Positions 8,646 to 17,510 of a DNA stretch of 64,000 nt are shown piece after piece. The stretch's first letter is position 1, and each line of letters starts with the position of its first letter. The stretch comes from an uncultured Spirochaetaceae bacterium (GTDB lineage: Bacteria; Spirochaetota; Spirochaetia; Sphaerochaetales; Sphaerochaetaceae), in NCBI GenBank assembly GCA_944389015.1, contig CALXKS010000005.1:1-64000 (forward strand), in the 5' to 3' direction. Position numbers and translations under genes: made by a program. The notes under the pieces are model-generated. The model searched no databases and was not told the DNA's origin. It saw only the letters and a program-made list of their open reading frames with translations.

Positions 8646-9947
8646 TTAATTGCCAAGAATCTTATCCATTTCGACAGCAGCTTTATCCAGAGCTGACTGC
8701 GGCTCATCGTAACCATACATGACATTCTGAACGGCCGTTCCAAACACGCTTGCCAGCTCATTCATTTCCGGAATGTAGTAGTCATAAGCCGGACCAGGTC
8801 CTCTGGAGACAACTTCCTGTACAGAATCGAAATCCTTTCTGTTTTCAACATATTCGCTGTCATACGAAGCTTCCATAACAGGAAGAAGGCCCTGTCTCTC
8901 ATTCTGCTCAAGATCATTCTCCGGTGTCATTAGGAACTCAAGGAATCTCCATGCAAGCTCTTTGTTAGGACTTCCGTTGTAAACAAGATTGCACCACGGG
9001 AAAAGATTTCCGCCACCGATAGCTTCCTTCTGAGCAGGAGCCGGATAAATCATATAGTTGATATCAGGAGCACTCTCATCAAGCCAGCCGGACACCCATG
9101 ACTCTCTGAGCATCATAGCAGCTCTGCCCTGAGAGAATGCTGTCTCTGGAACGCCGATCTCAAGGCTTGTGACCTTCTCATCCAAGCACTTCTTGATCCA
9201 TGTCAGACCTGCTACGGATTCAGGACTGTTCACAACACCGGAAGCCTTGCGGGTCTCCGGATCGAACATTCTTCCGCCAAATGCATGGAGAATAGTAAGG
9301 TTCTTATCAGCAACACCCTGGCCTTCTCCAGAATATCTGAGTGCAAATCCGGCAACTGTTACGTTTCCATTCTCATCATACTTTGTAAGTTTCTTCGCAT
9401 ACTCAAGAAGCTCATCAAATGTTTCAGGAGGATCATTAGGATCAAGTCCTGCTTCTTCGAACATATCAACGTTGATATAAAGCTGCTGGAAATTACCTGC
9501 TTCTACAGGATATCCATATCTTACGCCATTATACATTCCGATAGGCTTGAGGTATGATACCAGTTCCTGATCAAGATACTCAGCAAATTCCTCCGGCATA
9601 GGATCGGCATAATCATACTGACCAGCCCAGACATGAGCCATTCCTTTATAGAAATCACAAGGAATAGTACCGGCATTGAAACTGCTCAGGAACTTGGCCT
9701 CATATCCAGAATAAGGAATTGTAATGACCTCAACTCCACTGCACTCATCGGGATACAGTTTTGCGAATTCCTCTCCTTTTTCCGCAAAATAGTTATTGAA
9801 CTCTGTCATCTGTTCCCACTCTGTCATGTAAATGAGTTTCACAGGTCCTTTCTCTTCAGCCGACTCAGCTTTGCCGCTGGCGAAAATCGGAACGGCTAAT
9901 AAAGCAACAAACAAGAACAATGAAAACTTCTTCAATTGACTCCTCAT
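8646..9947 (-). CDS. extracellular solute-binding protein, family 1 (sugar ABC importer)
   Basis: This 433-residue binding protein has a signal peptide (residues 1 to about 23, ending PIFA) and a mature start of SGKAESAEEK. It belongs to the MalE/UgpB fold family and delivers the sugar to the two CUT1 permeases downstream. There is no lipobox Cys; instead it has the A-[SG]-G-[KS]-x-E-S sequence shared with three other binding proteins in this window. AAGGAG lies 8 nt before the ATG. It is the first gene of the operon and has a promoter at 9971-9999. Confidence 0.93.
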   Translation of the reverse strand: MRSQLKKFSLFLFVALLAVPIFASGKAESAEEKGPVKLIYMTEWEQMTEFNNYFAEKGEEFAKLYPDECSGVEVITIPYSGYEAKFLSSFNAGTIPCDFYKGMAHVWAGQYDYADPMPEEFAEYLDQELVSYLKPIGMYNGVRYGYPVEAGNFQQLYINVDMFEEAGLDPNDPPETFDELLEYAKKLTKYDENGNVTVAGFALRYSGEGQGVADKNLTILHAFGGRMFDPETRKASGVVNSPESVAGLTWIKKCLDEKVTSLEIGVPETAFSQGRAAMMLRESWVSGWLDESAPDINYMIYPAPAQKEAIGGGNLFPWCNLVYNGSPNKELAWRFLEFLMTPENDLEQNERQGLLPVMEASYDSEYVENRKDFDSVQEVVSRGPGPAYDYYIPEMNELASVFGTAVQNVMYGYDEPQSALDKAAVEMDKILGN

Positions 9948-9970
9948 TCTTTTTTCTCCTTTTGACCATG

Positions 9971-9999
9971 GTTATCTGTCCGAAAAAACTGATTGTCAA
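9971..9999 (-). promoter_or_regulatory. promoter of the sugar-acid ABC/catabolic operon
   Basis: On the minus strand TTGACA (9999-9994), a 17-bp spacer and GATAAC (9976-9971) lie just upstream of the ribosome site of the binding-protein gene. The -35 is a perfect match and the -10 has four of six consensus bases. Confidence 0.5.
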
Positions 10000-10043
10000 T
10001 TTAATATCAAGAAAACAGAATTTTATTATTTTATTACAAATTT

Positions 10044-10075
10044 TTGATATCAATATTTTATTATACCGTCAATAT
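10044..10075. promoter_or_regulatory. candidate operator in the divergent intergenic region
   Basis: TTGATATCAA (10044-10053) is a perfect 10-bp palindrome. TCAATAT occurs at 10050-10056 and again at 10069-10075, a 19-bp period close to the spacing of AraC-family half-sites. It lies between the divergent operons and could bind the AraC regulator encoded at 11798-12994. Inference only; the region is very AT-rich. Confidence 0.25.
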
Positions 10076-10110
10076 CCTATCCTTTTATAAACATCGAGAA
10101 GGAGTTCTGT

Positions 10111-11808
10111 ATGGATATTTTAAACTGTGATGTTCTTGTTATCGGTGCAGGAGTAGCAGGAACAGTGTCCACGATTTCCGCAATGAATGAAGGTGCAAAA
10201 GTCATCCAGGTAATCAAAGGCAGAATCGGGAAATCAGGAGCAAGTGCTTTTACAGTAACAGAAGCCTCAGGTTTTGGAGTAGCAGATGGATATAGGGATC
10301 CTTCAGATAATCCTGATGTCCACTACAACGATATAATGGCAGCGGGACACGGCATGTGCATCCCCGAAGTTGTAAGAACACTTGTTGATAATGCTCCTGG
10401 GATAATATCAGAACTTGAGAGCTATGGGGTGGAATTTGAGAAAGAGAATGGGAAATACCTCGTTTCCCAGGGATGTTTCGGATCTCTCCCAAGAAACTAC
10501 AACTTAACAGGGCATGGGACGAAGATCATAAATTCACTTCATGCTTCATATAATGAGAATGTAAAGGTCATTGAGAACTGCATGATCATCGACCTCATCA
10601 CAGATAATGGGATATGCTCTGGCGCATTGGGAGTAACATCCGATGGAAACTATATTCTATTCAATGCATTCTCAGTGATCCTTGCGTCTGGCGGTGCTGG
10701 ACAGGTTTTCAAGCACAGTCTGAACCCTGCGGAAATGACAGGCGATACGTATGCGCTTGGTTACAGGGCTGGAGCAAAGATAATGAACATGGAATTCATG
10801 CAGGTCGGCAATGGGATAATATGGCCCGGTCTTTCGATTCTGAATTCCTGGATCTGGTCTCTGGATCCTGAGCTGGTCGACGTGAACGGGAATTCCGTAC
10901 TTGATGGAATCCTTCCTGAGGGGATTTCCGCTCATGACGTAATGAAAGCCAAATCCGTTCACTATCCTTTCAGCTCTGAAAGCATATCCAGATATATTGA
11001 AATCGGAATGCAGAAAGCGATCACATCAGGTAAAGGCGGACCGCATGGAGGAGTTTTCCTGGATGCGAGAAATGTACTGAGGAACGGCAGGCAGAATTCT
11101 GATCTGCAGTTGTTCTGGGACATGTGGAGACTTTCCAGCCAGTGGTATCTTTCCAAGGGAATAGATCTGGAAAAAGATATTGCGGAAATAAATGGACTAG
11201 CGCATGCGATAAACGGCGGCCTTGTGATAAATCCCAAGGCAGAGACCTCAATTGAAGGTCTATATGCTGTTGGAGAGGCATCAAGCGGACCGCATGGAGC
11301 AGACAGGCTCGGAGGAAATATGCTCCTCACCTGCACTGTATTCGGAAAGATCGCTGGAAAGGAAGCTGCCAATGCAGCCCGGAAAGCGCATCACAGTACC
11401 AAATCGGCCCAAACAATTGCTTCAGATTTCATTTCATCACAGGATTCAATCTATAAAGATCCTGTAAATGATTGTCTGGCGATCAGAGAGAAAGTCAGGA
11501 CTGCTATGTCCTCCAACATGTTTGTAATCCGATCAGAGGAGAAATGCAGAATCTGCAGGAATGAGCTACTGGATTCAATTGCTCTTCTGGAAAATGCCGA
11601 TTACAGCAAAGCAAAAAATGCCTATCAGAAGTATGAACTCAGGAATATGATATTAGTAGCGCTCATGATAACGGAGGCAGCAGCAAGACGGAAGGAAAGC
11701 AGAGGAAGTCATTATAGAGAGGACTATCAGAAAGAGGATTCTTCATATGATTTGCCTTTTTCTTTTACAAAAGAAGATGGACAGATAGAGGGGGCAGATG
11801 TTCTTTGA
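10111..11808 (+). CDS. FAD-dependent oxidoreductase, fumarate reductase/SdhA-like flavoprotein
   Basis: This 565-residue flavoprotein has the FAD-binding GAGVAG (12-17), a central 'GGLVINPKAETSIEGLYAVG' segment, the FAD-adenine loop HGADRLGGNML and the C-terminal ESRGSHYREDY with the arginine used in proton shuttling by this family. It resembles the flavoprotein subunits of fumarate reductase and aspartate oxidase, but no iron-sulfur or membrane partner is adjacent, so it is probably a soluble single-subunit enzyme. AAGGAG precedes the ATG. It is divergent from the sugar-acid operon and overlaps the AraC gene by 11 bp. A redox step on the same sugar acid or on an unsaturated acid is possible. 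Confidence 0.8.
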   Translation: MDILNCDVLVIGAGVAGTVSTISAMNEGAKVIQVIKGRIGKSGASAFTVTEASGFGVADGYRDPSDNPDVHYNDIMAAGHGMCIPEVVRTLVDNAPGIISELESYGVEFEKENGKYLVSQGCFGSLPRNYNLTGHGTKIINSLHASYNENVKVIENCMIIDLITDNGICSGALGVTSDGNYILFNAFSVILASGGAGQVFKHSLNPAEMTGDTYALGYRAGAKIMNMEFMQVGNGIIWPGLSILNSWIWSLDPELVDVNGNSVLDGILPEGISAHDVMKAKSVHYPFSSESISRYIEIGMQKAITSGKGGPHGGVFLDARNVLRNGRQNSDLQLFWDMWRLSSQWYLSKGIDLEKDIAEINGLAHAINGGLVINPKAETSIEGLYAVGEASSGPHGADRLGGNMLLTCTVFGKIAGKEAANAARKAHHSTKSAQTIASDFISSQDSIYKDPVNDCLAIREKVRTAMSSNMFVIRSEEKCRICRNELLDSIALLENADYSKAKNAYQKYELRNMILVALMITEAAARRKESRGSHYREDYQKEDSSYDLPFSFTKEDGQIEGADVL

Positions 11809-12994
11809 ATATATAAGGGCAAACAAACTCGAATGCAGCAGGTGCCTGAATTGCGCGCTTCACACAAGCGCGCAGTATCATATCTACTATTTCGCGAAGG
11901 GAACAGGGGAATTCTTTTTCATGGGGAACTATGAAGATATAACCGCAAACCGTCTGTTCTATATCATCCCAGGAACTCCATACAGCATAAAATGCTTTGA
12001 ACCCGATGTGAAATGCTTCCATGTTGCCTTCCAGATCAATGCGAATGGCCCTGATTTCATCTGGAAATATCCGCTATTCACAGTCCCTGCGGTAGAAAAA
12101 AGAAAAGACCTTGAGAATATTTTCATCAGGCTTTCTGTTGCAAGCCTCGTTGAGAATACAGCACTTGCGGAGCGGATAATCGAAAGATTATTCGAATGCA
12201 TTGATTATTCAACCCAGAGCTATTCCATCGATCTGGCTACAAGGAACTTCGGAAGGGAGCTGAAGAACATACCAAAGCATACCCATATAGATGAATACCA
12301 GATAGATTTCTTCAAATCAGGATCCGGTCTGATTCTCATAAATGACAAATGGATATCCTATGCTGATGGATCATTGTGCTTCATCCCTCCCAGCATACCC
12401 CATGAGATAATATTCAACAAAGACTGCAATATCGATAATTACAGCATCAAATGCAAAGTGCTGAAACATAAGAACATAAAGATACCTGCAAGCGGTTTCG
12501 CATTGCAGCTCAATACCCAATATGCATCAATGATACAGAAAATCATGATGAATATCGCAGGGGAATTCATTATGGGAGAAACAATAGATGATGGCCTGCT
12601 GGATCAGCTTTTCTCAATAATATCAATGGTCAATAACGATACAGACAATCAGGAGAAGAGCAGCATAGTTGATTCAGCGGTTGACTATATCAAGACGAAA
12701 TACGGCGATAAGGATCTCCGGCTTATCAATATCTCTGATGCTCTCGATGTCTCTCCAGAGCATCTTAGCCGCGTATTCCACTCACAGACAGGCATTACTT
12801 TATCAACCTATATTACAAAATGCAGACTCAACCATGGGCTTCTTATGCTGAAAAACAGCGATCTGCCTATAAAGGAAATCGCAGATAAATGCGGATTCAG
12901 CAATGTAAGCTACTTTGCTTCTCAGATCAAGAAATTCTATAAAATGACTCCCAAGGAAATCAGGAATTCAAGCCAGAGAACTGTCAACCGATGA
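11798..12994 (+). CDS. AraC-family transcriptional regulator with a doubled sensor region
   Basis: This 398-residue regulator has two helix-turn-helix motifs in its last 100 residues ('LINISDALDVSPEHLSRVFH' and 'IKEIADKCGFSNVSYFASQ'). The long N-terminal part shows two cupin-like stretches, near residues 30-75 and 165-225, each with a 'P-x-x-P-H/Y' turn, whereas most AraC proteins have one. Cys13, Cys16 and Cys19 form a tight C-x2-C-x2-C group at the N-terminus. It is coupled to the flavoprotein gene by an 11-bp overlap and probably controls the divergent sugar-acid operon. Its 3' end overlaps the convergent MFS gene by 27 bp. Confidence 0.88.
   Translation: MFFEYIRANKLECSRCLNCALHTSAQYHIYYFAKGTGEFFFMGNYEDITANRLFYIIPGTPYSIKCFEPDVKCFHVAFQINANGPDFIWKYPLFTVPAVEKRKDLENIFIRLSVASLVENTALAERIIERLFECIDYSTQSYSIDLATRNFGRELKNIPKHTHIDEYQIDFFKSGSGLILINDKWISYADGSLCFIPPSIPHEIIFNKDCNIDNYSIKCKVLKHKNIKIPASGFALQLNTQYASMIQKIMMNIAGEFIMGETIDDGLLDQLFSIISMVNNDTDNQEKSSIVDSAVDYIKTKYGDKDLRLINISDALDVSPEHLSRVFHSQTGITLSTYITKCRLNHGLLMLKNSDLPIKEIADKCGFSNVSYFASQIKKFYKMTPKEIRNSSQRTVNR
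11853..11873. repeat. perfect GC-rich hairpin inside the AraC gene
   Basis: GCGCGCTT (11853-11860) and AAGCGCGC (11866-11873) form a perfect 8-bp stem with a 5-nt loop. It starts 45 nt after the flavoprotein stop codon and 55 nt into the AraC reading frame. No T-run follows. It may mark an RNA processing or attenuation point. Confidence 0.5.
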
Positions 12995-14179
12995 TCTGAC
13001 TGGCTTTCTTCCATGCTTCAGGTAGAGAATGCAGATCAGCATCAGGACGGGGAAAACAACAGCCGCAAGAATCCCAGCCTTGAGGTTGTCGCTGAAATGG
13101 CTTGCTACGAACCCTACAAGAGAAGGTCCTGCAGAGCATCCTAAATCACCGGCAAGGGCAAGGAAAACAAACATCGCAGTATTTCCTCCTGGTATCGCGG
13201 CAACGGATTTGCTGAATGTTGCTGGCCATAGAATTCCAACAGATAAACCAGTCAAAGCACAGCCGATCAATCCAACAAAAGGACTCGGGACGATGGAAAT
13301 GCATAAGTATGATGCAATGCATAGAATACAGCTGGATTTCATGAAATGATCAAGATCCATTCTATCCCCGAACTTTCCATAACAGGCCCTTGCGCATCCC
13401 ATAAGGAAAGCAAAGGACATAGGACCTGCAAGATCCCCGATGGTTTTATCCACCCCCAGTTCCTGCTCAGCGAACGTCGAAGCCCATTGGCTTACAGAAT
13501 GCTCGCATGCTCCTGCACAAAGCATCATGAACATGAAGACCCAGAATATCCTCATTGAGAACAGTTCCCTGACCGTCAGACCATCTGCTCCCTTTTCATG
13601 CAAGGAATATATAGGGACTTTGGTAAAGAGAAGCATATTTGCTACAGGTAGAACAGCCCATATAAATGCGAGGATCCTCCAGTTATTGATTCCAAGAACT
13701 GAGAAGAAGACTGTGGACAGCAATACCACGATCATCTGGCCCCAGCAATAAAAGGAATGAAGCAGGCTCATTGCCTTCTCCTTATTATCTGTTGGGCAAG
13801 CCTCTATTATCGGACTGAGGAGGACTTCCAGCAGGCCACCTCCCGAAGCGTATATTATCACGGATATCAGAAGGCCTATGAATGGATCAGGCAGGATATA
13901 TGGGAGCATGGCGATCGATACCAATCCCAGAGCAGACAGCATGTGTCCTATCACAACAGAGGCGCGATAGCCTATCTTATCTATGAATCCTGCAGACAGG
14001 AAATCAACAAAGAGCTGCACCAGGAAATTCAGGGTGATCAGCACGGTTATATCCGAGAAAGGAATAGTGAAATCCTTATGGAACGTAAGGAAAAGGAGAG
14101 GAACGAAATTGATCGGAATGGCCTGAACGATATAGGCCGTGAAACATGCACGCATTGTGCTTTTATAACTCAGCTGCAT
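12968..14179 (-). CDS. MFS transporter
   Basis: This 403-residue major facilitator has about twelve membrane helices. Its N-terminus (MQLSYKSTMRACFTAYIVQA) resembles anaerobe MFS proteins that open with a short polar stretch and then A-x-x-x-Y-I-x-Q-A-I. It may import or export a sugar, sugar acid or peptide; the substrate is unknown. No clear ribosome site precedes the ATG; a second ATG at 14155 is possible but would cut the expected N-terminus. It lies 86 bp behind the ROK regulator in the same direction, so it may be the last gene of that operon. It converges with the AraC gene. Confidence 0.85.
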   Translation of the reverse strand: MQLSYKSTMRACFTAYIVQAIPINFVPLLFLTFHKDFTIPFSDITVLITLNFLVQLFVDFLSAGFIDKIGYRASVVIGHMLSALGLVSIAMLPYILPDPFIGLLISVIIYASGGGLLEVLLSPIIEACPTDNKEKAMSLLHSFYCWGQMIVVLLSTVFFSVLGINNWRILAFIWAVLPVANMLLFTKVPIYSLHEKGADGLTVRELFSMRIFWVFMFMMLCAGACEHSVSQWASTFAEQELGVDKTIGDLAGPMSFAFLMGCARACYGKFGDRMDLDHFMKSSCILCIASYLCISIVPSPFVGLIGCALTGLSVGILWPATFSKSVAAIPGGNTAMFVFLALAGDLGCSAGPSLVGFVASHFSDNLKAGILAAVVFPVLMLICILYLKHGRKPVRSSVDSSLA

Positions 14180-14265
14180 AGGATTGAAAACTTACTGGCA
14201 TCTCAAAAGCAATAGCACTATACAAAGGAAATATCAGGTTAACCATAAATGACAAGCATATGCTA

Positions 14266-15474
14266 TCAGAAAGAGCTTATGCAAAGTCTTTCATACAGCA
14301 TCTCGGACAGTCCTACGTTTATTGTCTTCTCACTCTGGGCATCATAATCGATAGAGATATCCCTCTTCCCATACAAGTGGCACTTTTTGTTGATCACGGA
14401 AAGAATGTATTCATTTATAAAGTGATCCAACTGGGAAATCTCCCCGCCTATGACAACCTTTTCCGTATCGAATATATTTATGAGAATAGCGCAAAGCTCA
14501 CCGATAAGACGGCCCACATTCTCCCCTATCTTAACCGCTTTCTGATTACCGGCTTCCAAAGCAGCTACGAAATCGCCCCACGCCTTCAGTTTGTCGCATA
14601 GGGAAGGTTTATTATCCATGAAATCGGAAATGATAGCCGGAATGGAGATATCATTCTCAATACAGCCATAGGAATCGCTTATCGGGCAGTATTTATCTTT
14701 ATCGCCTATCGGAATGAATGCAACTTCTCCTCCATAGCCATGCGCTCCCCGCAGAAGCATTCCCTGGCATATTATTCCTACACCAAGGCCCTCTGAGATA
14801 TGTATATATATCAGATCAAGGCAGTTGGATATGCGCCTCCGCATTCCGATTGCGCAGAGATTTGATTCGTTATCAACATAGCTCGGCAATGAGAACTCCC
14901 GTTCGACGATGAGCTTAATCGGAGAACCTTCATACATCCGGGCAGCGCAGTTCACCAGCTTTTCCGATGAGATATCGAATATACCGGAGACTGCCACCCC
15001 GACTCCGATAAGCTTATACCCGGCACAGAATTTGCCGAAATCAGAATCAAACCTCAGCTTAGCTTCATGGATCACTGCTTCAGGAGAGGATAGATCCTTC
15101 ACATCATACTTCTTATAGCAGATGACCTCGTTCCTCAGATTCAGCAATCCGATTCCAAGAACAGCCTGCATCTGCACATTGATGCAGACTGTTCTGTACT
15201 TGTTATAGTTGAGACAGAGGGCATAAGGACTCCTGCCAACAGCGATCTCAGACTTCTTATCTGCCTGAAGCAACCCGGCTTCAAGCATTTCATTGCAGAG
15301 ATTGGACACTGTTGCGAAGCTCAAGCGCGTACTGTCAGAAATTTCCTTCTTTGTCATCCCGACATCTGCAAACCTGAGAAGGTCAGCGATTATCCTCTTA
15401 TTATTTTCCTTGATTCCAATCACATCCACAGGAATACCCGCCCCTTGATACAACATATTATAACTGCAATTCAA
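14266..15474 (-). CDS. ROK-family transcriptional regulator (NagC/XylR-like)
   Basis: This protein of about 402 residues has an N-terminal winged helix ('MTKKEISDSTRLSFATVSNL') followed by a sugar-kinase-like ROK domain with 'EGLGVGIICQGMLLRGAHGYGGEVAFIPIG'-type sugar and phosphate loops (split here over two motifs). The usual zinc motif C-x-C-G-x2-G-C is reduced to CPISDSYGCIE, and the zinc His of 'GEIGH' is Phe. The TTG at 15474 directly follows the binding-protein stop codon; an ATG at 15456 or a GTG at 15429 behind AAGGGG is an equally good start. It probably represses the M24/ABC operon of which it is part, with the imported sugar as inducer. Confidence 0.85.
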   Translation of the reverse strand: MNCSYNMLYQGAGIPVDVIGIKENNKRIIADLLRFADVGMTKKEISDSTRLSFATVSNLCNEMLEAGLLQADKKSEIAVGRSPYALCLNYNKYRTVCINVQMQAVLGIGLLNLRNEVICYKKYDVKDLSSPEAVIHEAKLRFDSDFGKFCAGYKLIGVGVAVSGIFDISSEKLVNCAARMYEGSPIKLIVEREFSLPSYVDNESNLCAIGMRRRISNCLDLIYIHISEGLGVGIICQGMLLRGAHGYGGEVAFIPIGDKDKYCPISDSYGCIENDISIPAIISDFMDNKPSLCDKLKAWGDFVAALEAGNQKAVKIGENVGRLIGELCAILINIFDTEKVVIGGEISQLDHFINEYILSVINKKCHLYGKRDISIDYDAQSEKTINVGLSEMLYERLCISSF

Positions 15475-16503
15475 TCATACTGCAGGAGGATTCTGATACT
15501 TTGCAAGCACTGCAGGATCAGAAAGAGTCTCTCCGGTTATTACAGAGCAGCCTCCGTAGATAATCGGTGGAACATGGCCAAATGGAGGGTTGGCTGACGG
15601 AACTGATGTCGGATGAGCTGCCTGATATGCAAGCATCATGGACTCAAATCCAATGAGGTATGGATCGTCAACAACTGATCCCTCGATATCGCCAGAGAGA
15701 AGGAGCTCTATGACAGCAGAGCTGTAATCACTTCCTACAATGACAATCTTATCAAGAATACCAAGTGTTCTTGCAGCGGCTGCAGCACCTGGGGCACCAT
15801 ATCCATGAGTACTGAAGATTCCCTTGATATTCGGATTTGCCTGGAACAGAGCAGCACATACGGTTTCAGACTTTGCGACATCTCCCTCATCGTTGAGCTC
15901 TGAAACGACCTTGACATCAGGAGCATTCTCGCTGATCCAATCCTTGAAGCCCGCAGCTCTCTCTTCCTGAGCGATATTGCCAGGAACGATTACAACAGCA
16001 ACCTCACCGGATCCTCCGATCTGCTCGACCATGAACTGGGCAGCTGCAGCTCCGAAATCATAGTTGTTTGTTCCTACATAGCTAAGTCTTCCACTCTCTG
16101 GAGCATCGCTGTCGAATCCAATGACTGCGATATTCTGTGAAAGAGCCTTTCCTATTGATGAATTGAGAGTCGTCTCATCTGCGGAAGCAACAAGAATACC
16201 CTTCGGCTGCTTTACGATAACCTGCTCAAGGGTTCTGGCCTCAAGGGATGCATCCCATTCTGCTGGTCCCTGGAGCTCTGTCTGCACATGATCACCAAGA
16301 ATAGCAGCCGCATCCCTCATTCCAGCATAGCACCAGTTGAAGTATTCAGCGCCCTTCGTGAAGACGACCATTGAATAAAGCTCATTTTCCTTTACAGCAG
16401 ATGTCCCATCAGATGAAGCTGCTGACTCCCCGGATCCACCGGCGAATACAGGTGTTGCAATAGCTAGGAATACTGCGAAAATGACACACATCTTTTTAAT
16501 CAT
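15475..16503 (-). CDS. sugar ABC transporter substrate-binding protein, RbsB type
   Basis: This 342-residue periplasmic binding protein of the type 1 (ribose/galactose) fold has a signal peptide MIKKMCVIFAVFLAIATPVFA and a mature start of GGSGESAASS. The motif 'VASADETTLNSSIGKALSQN' followed by 'VIGFDSDAPESGRLSYVGTN' is typical of CUT2 binding proteins. The ATG at 16503 is chosen over an upstream one at 16536 because AAAGGAGGAG lies 6 nt before it and the signal peptide then starts correctly. It is the last transport gene of the operon. There is no lipobox Cys. Confidence 0.92.
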   Translation of the reverse strand: MIKKMCVIFAVFLAIATPVFAGGSGESAASSDGTSAVKENELYSMVVFTKGAEYFNWCYAGMRDAAAILGDHVQTELQGPAEWDASLEARTLEQVIVKQPKGILVASADETTLNSSIGKALSQNIAVIGFDSDAPESGRLSYVGTNNYDFGAAAAQFMVEQIGGSGEVAVVIVPGNIAQEERAAGFKDWISENAPDVKVVSELNDEGDVAKSETVCAALFQANPNIKGIFSTHGYGAPGAAAAARTLGILDKIVIVGSDYSSAVIELLLSGDIEGSVVDDPYLIGFESMMLAYQAAHPTSVPSANPPFGHVPPIIYGGCSVITGETLSDPAVLAKYQNPPAV

Positions 16504-16532
16504 ATTTTCTCCTCCTTTTCTTGGAAAATATG

Positions 16533-17510
16533 TCATTGGACTTTTTCTTTCAGATATCTGAAGAATTCGCTGAGAAGCACTGCGGCAATGAGGAATACAC
16601 CAGTCATGACATCCTGGTAGTATGTCGACAATCCGCTCATGATGAAGGCATCGTAGATCACTGCCATGAAAAGGGTTCCAAGCATTGTTCCAACGATCGA
16701 TCCTTTGCCGCCATGGGTAAGGCTTGTACCTCCGATAGCAACAGTGGTGATAACCCTCATGTCAGCATTGGTGCCATATGAATAGCTCGCGCTGCTGTAT
16801 GTTATTGCTGTCAGTATTCCAGCGATTGCAGCAAGTGCGGCAGAGATCATATAGACCATCATATAGACACGTTCTGTCTTGATACCGCTTAATTTCGCGG
16901 CTTCAGGGTTTCCTCCGACAAAATATACCTTTATGAAGTTCCTGTTGAATTTCGTCATGATGATGAAGAATGCAGCAAGAACAATATAGACCACCCAGCT
17001 TAATGGCATCCCAAGGACAGTCATAGTCGCCATTGCCTTGAAGCTATCAGGGAAACCTGACATAGCTGACCCGCCTGTGATCGTAAGGTTCACACCTTTG
17101 AGAATCGCCGCAATCGCCATCGTAACAACCATCGGATGGAGGCTCAGCGTCTTACGAAGGAAATTCGTGACAAAGCCAATAAGGGAACATCCCAGGACAA
17201 CAAGAACCGCAGCTGGCATGAAAGGCATTCCACTGCCCATCAGCAACGCAAGCAATATCGAAGAGAATGGCAGGATACCCGTAACAGTGAGATCAATACC
17301 TCCTGAAAGGATGACCAGAGTCATTCCAAGTGCCATTATTGCTTCCATGATGAATGTGTTGACCATGACTGCGAAGTTTGCAGCCGAGAGGAAATACGGT
17401 GCTCTCGAGCTCATTACAGCCACGATTATTATCATTATCAGGAAAAGCGTTGCATAGTTCAGGTTCACACGGCCTATGAAAGCAGCAACTGTTTTATTCT
17501 TGATTTTCAT
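16533..17510 (-). CDS. sugar ABC transporter permease, RbsC type (second)
   Basis: This 325-residue CUT2 permease has eight to ten hydrophobic segments and the family stretches 'ILSGGIDLTVTGILPFSS' and 'AIGGTSLTHGGKGSIVGT'. It overlaps the ATPase gene by 4 bp (ATGA), so translation is coupled. Together with the other RbsC-like protein encoded upstream it would form a heterodimeric channel, as in the LsrCD and rhamnose importers, rather than a homodimer as in RbsC. Confidence 0.92.
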   Translation of the reverse strand: MKIKNKTVAAFIGRVNLNYATLFLIMIIIVAVMSSRAPYFLSAANFAVMVNTFIMEAIMALGMTLVILSGGIDLTVTGILPFSSILLALLMGSGMPFMPAAVLVVLGCSLIGFVTNFLRKTLSLHPMVVTMAIAAILKGVNLTITGGSAMSGFPDSFKAMATMTVLGMPLSWVVYIVLAAFFIIMTKFNRNFIKVYFVGGNPEAAKLSGIKTERVYMMVYMISAALAAIAGILTAITYSSASYSYGTNADMRVITTVAIGGTSLTHGGKGSIVGTMLGTLFMAVIYDAFIMSGLSTYYQDVMTGVFLIAAVLLSEFFRYLKEKVQ

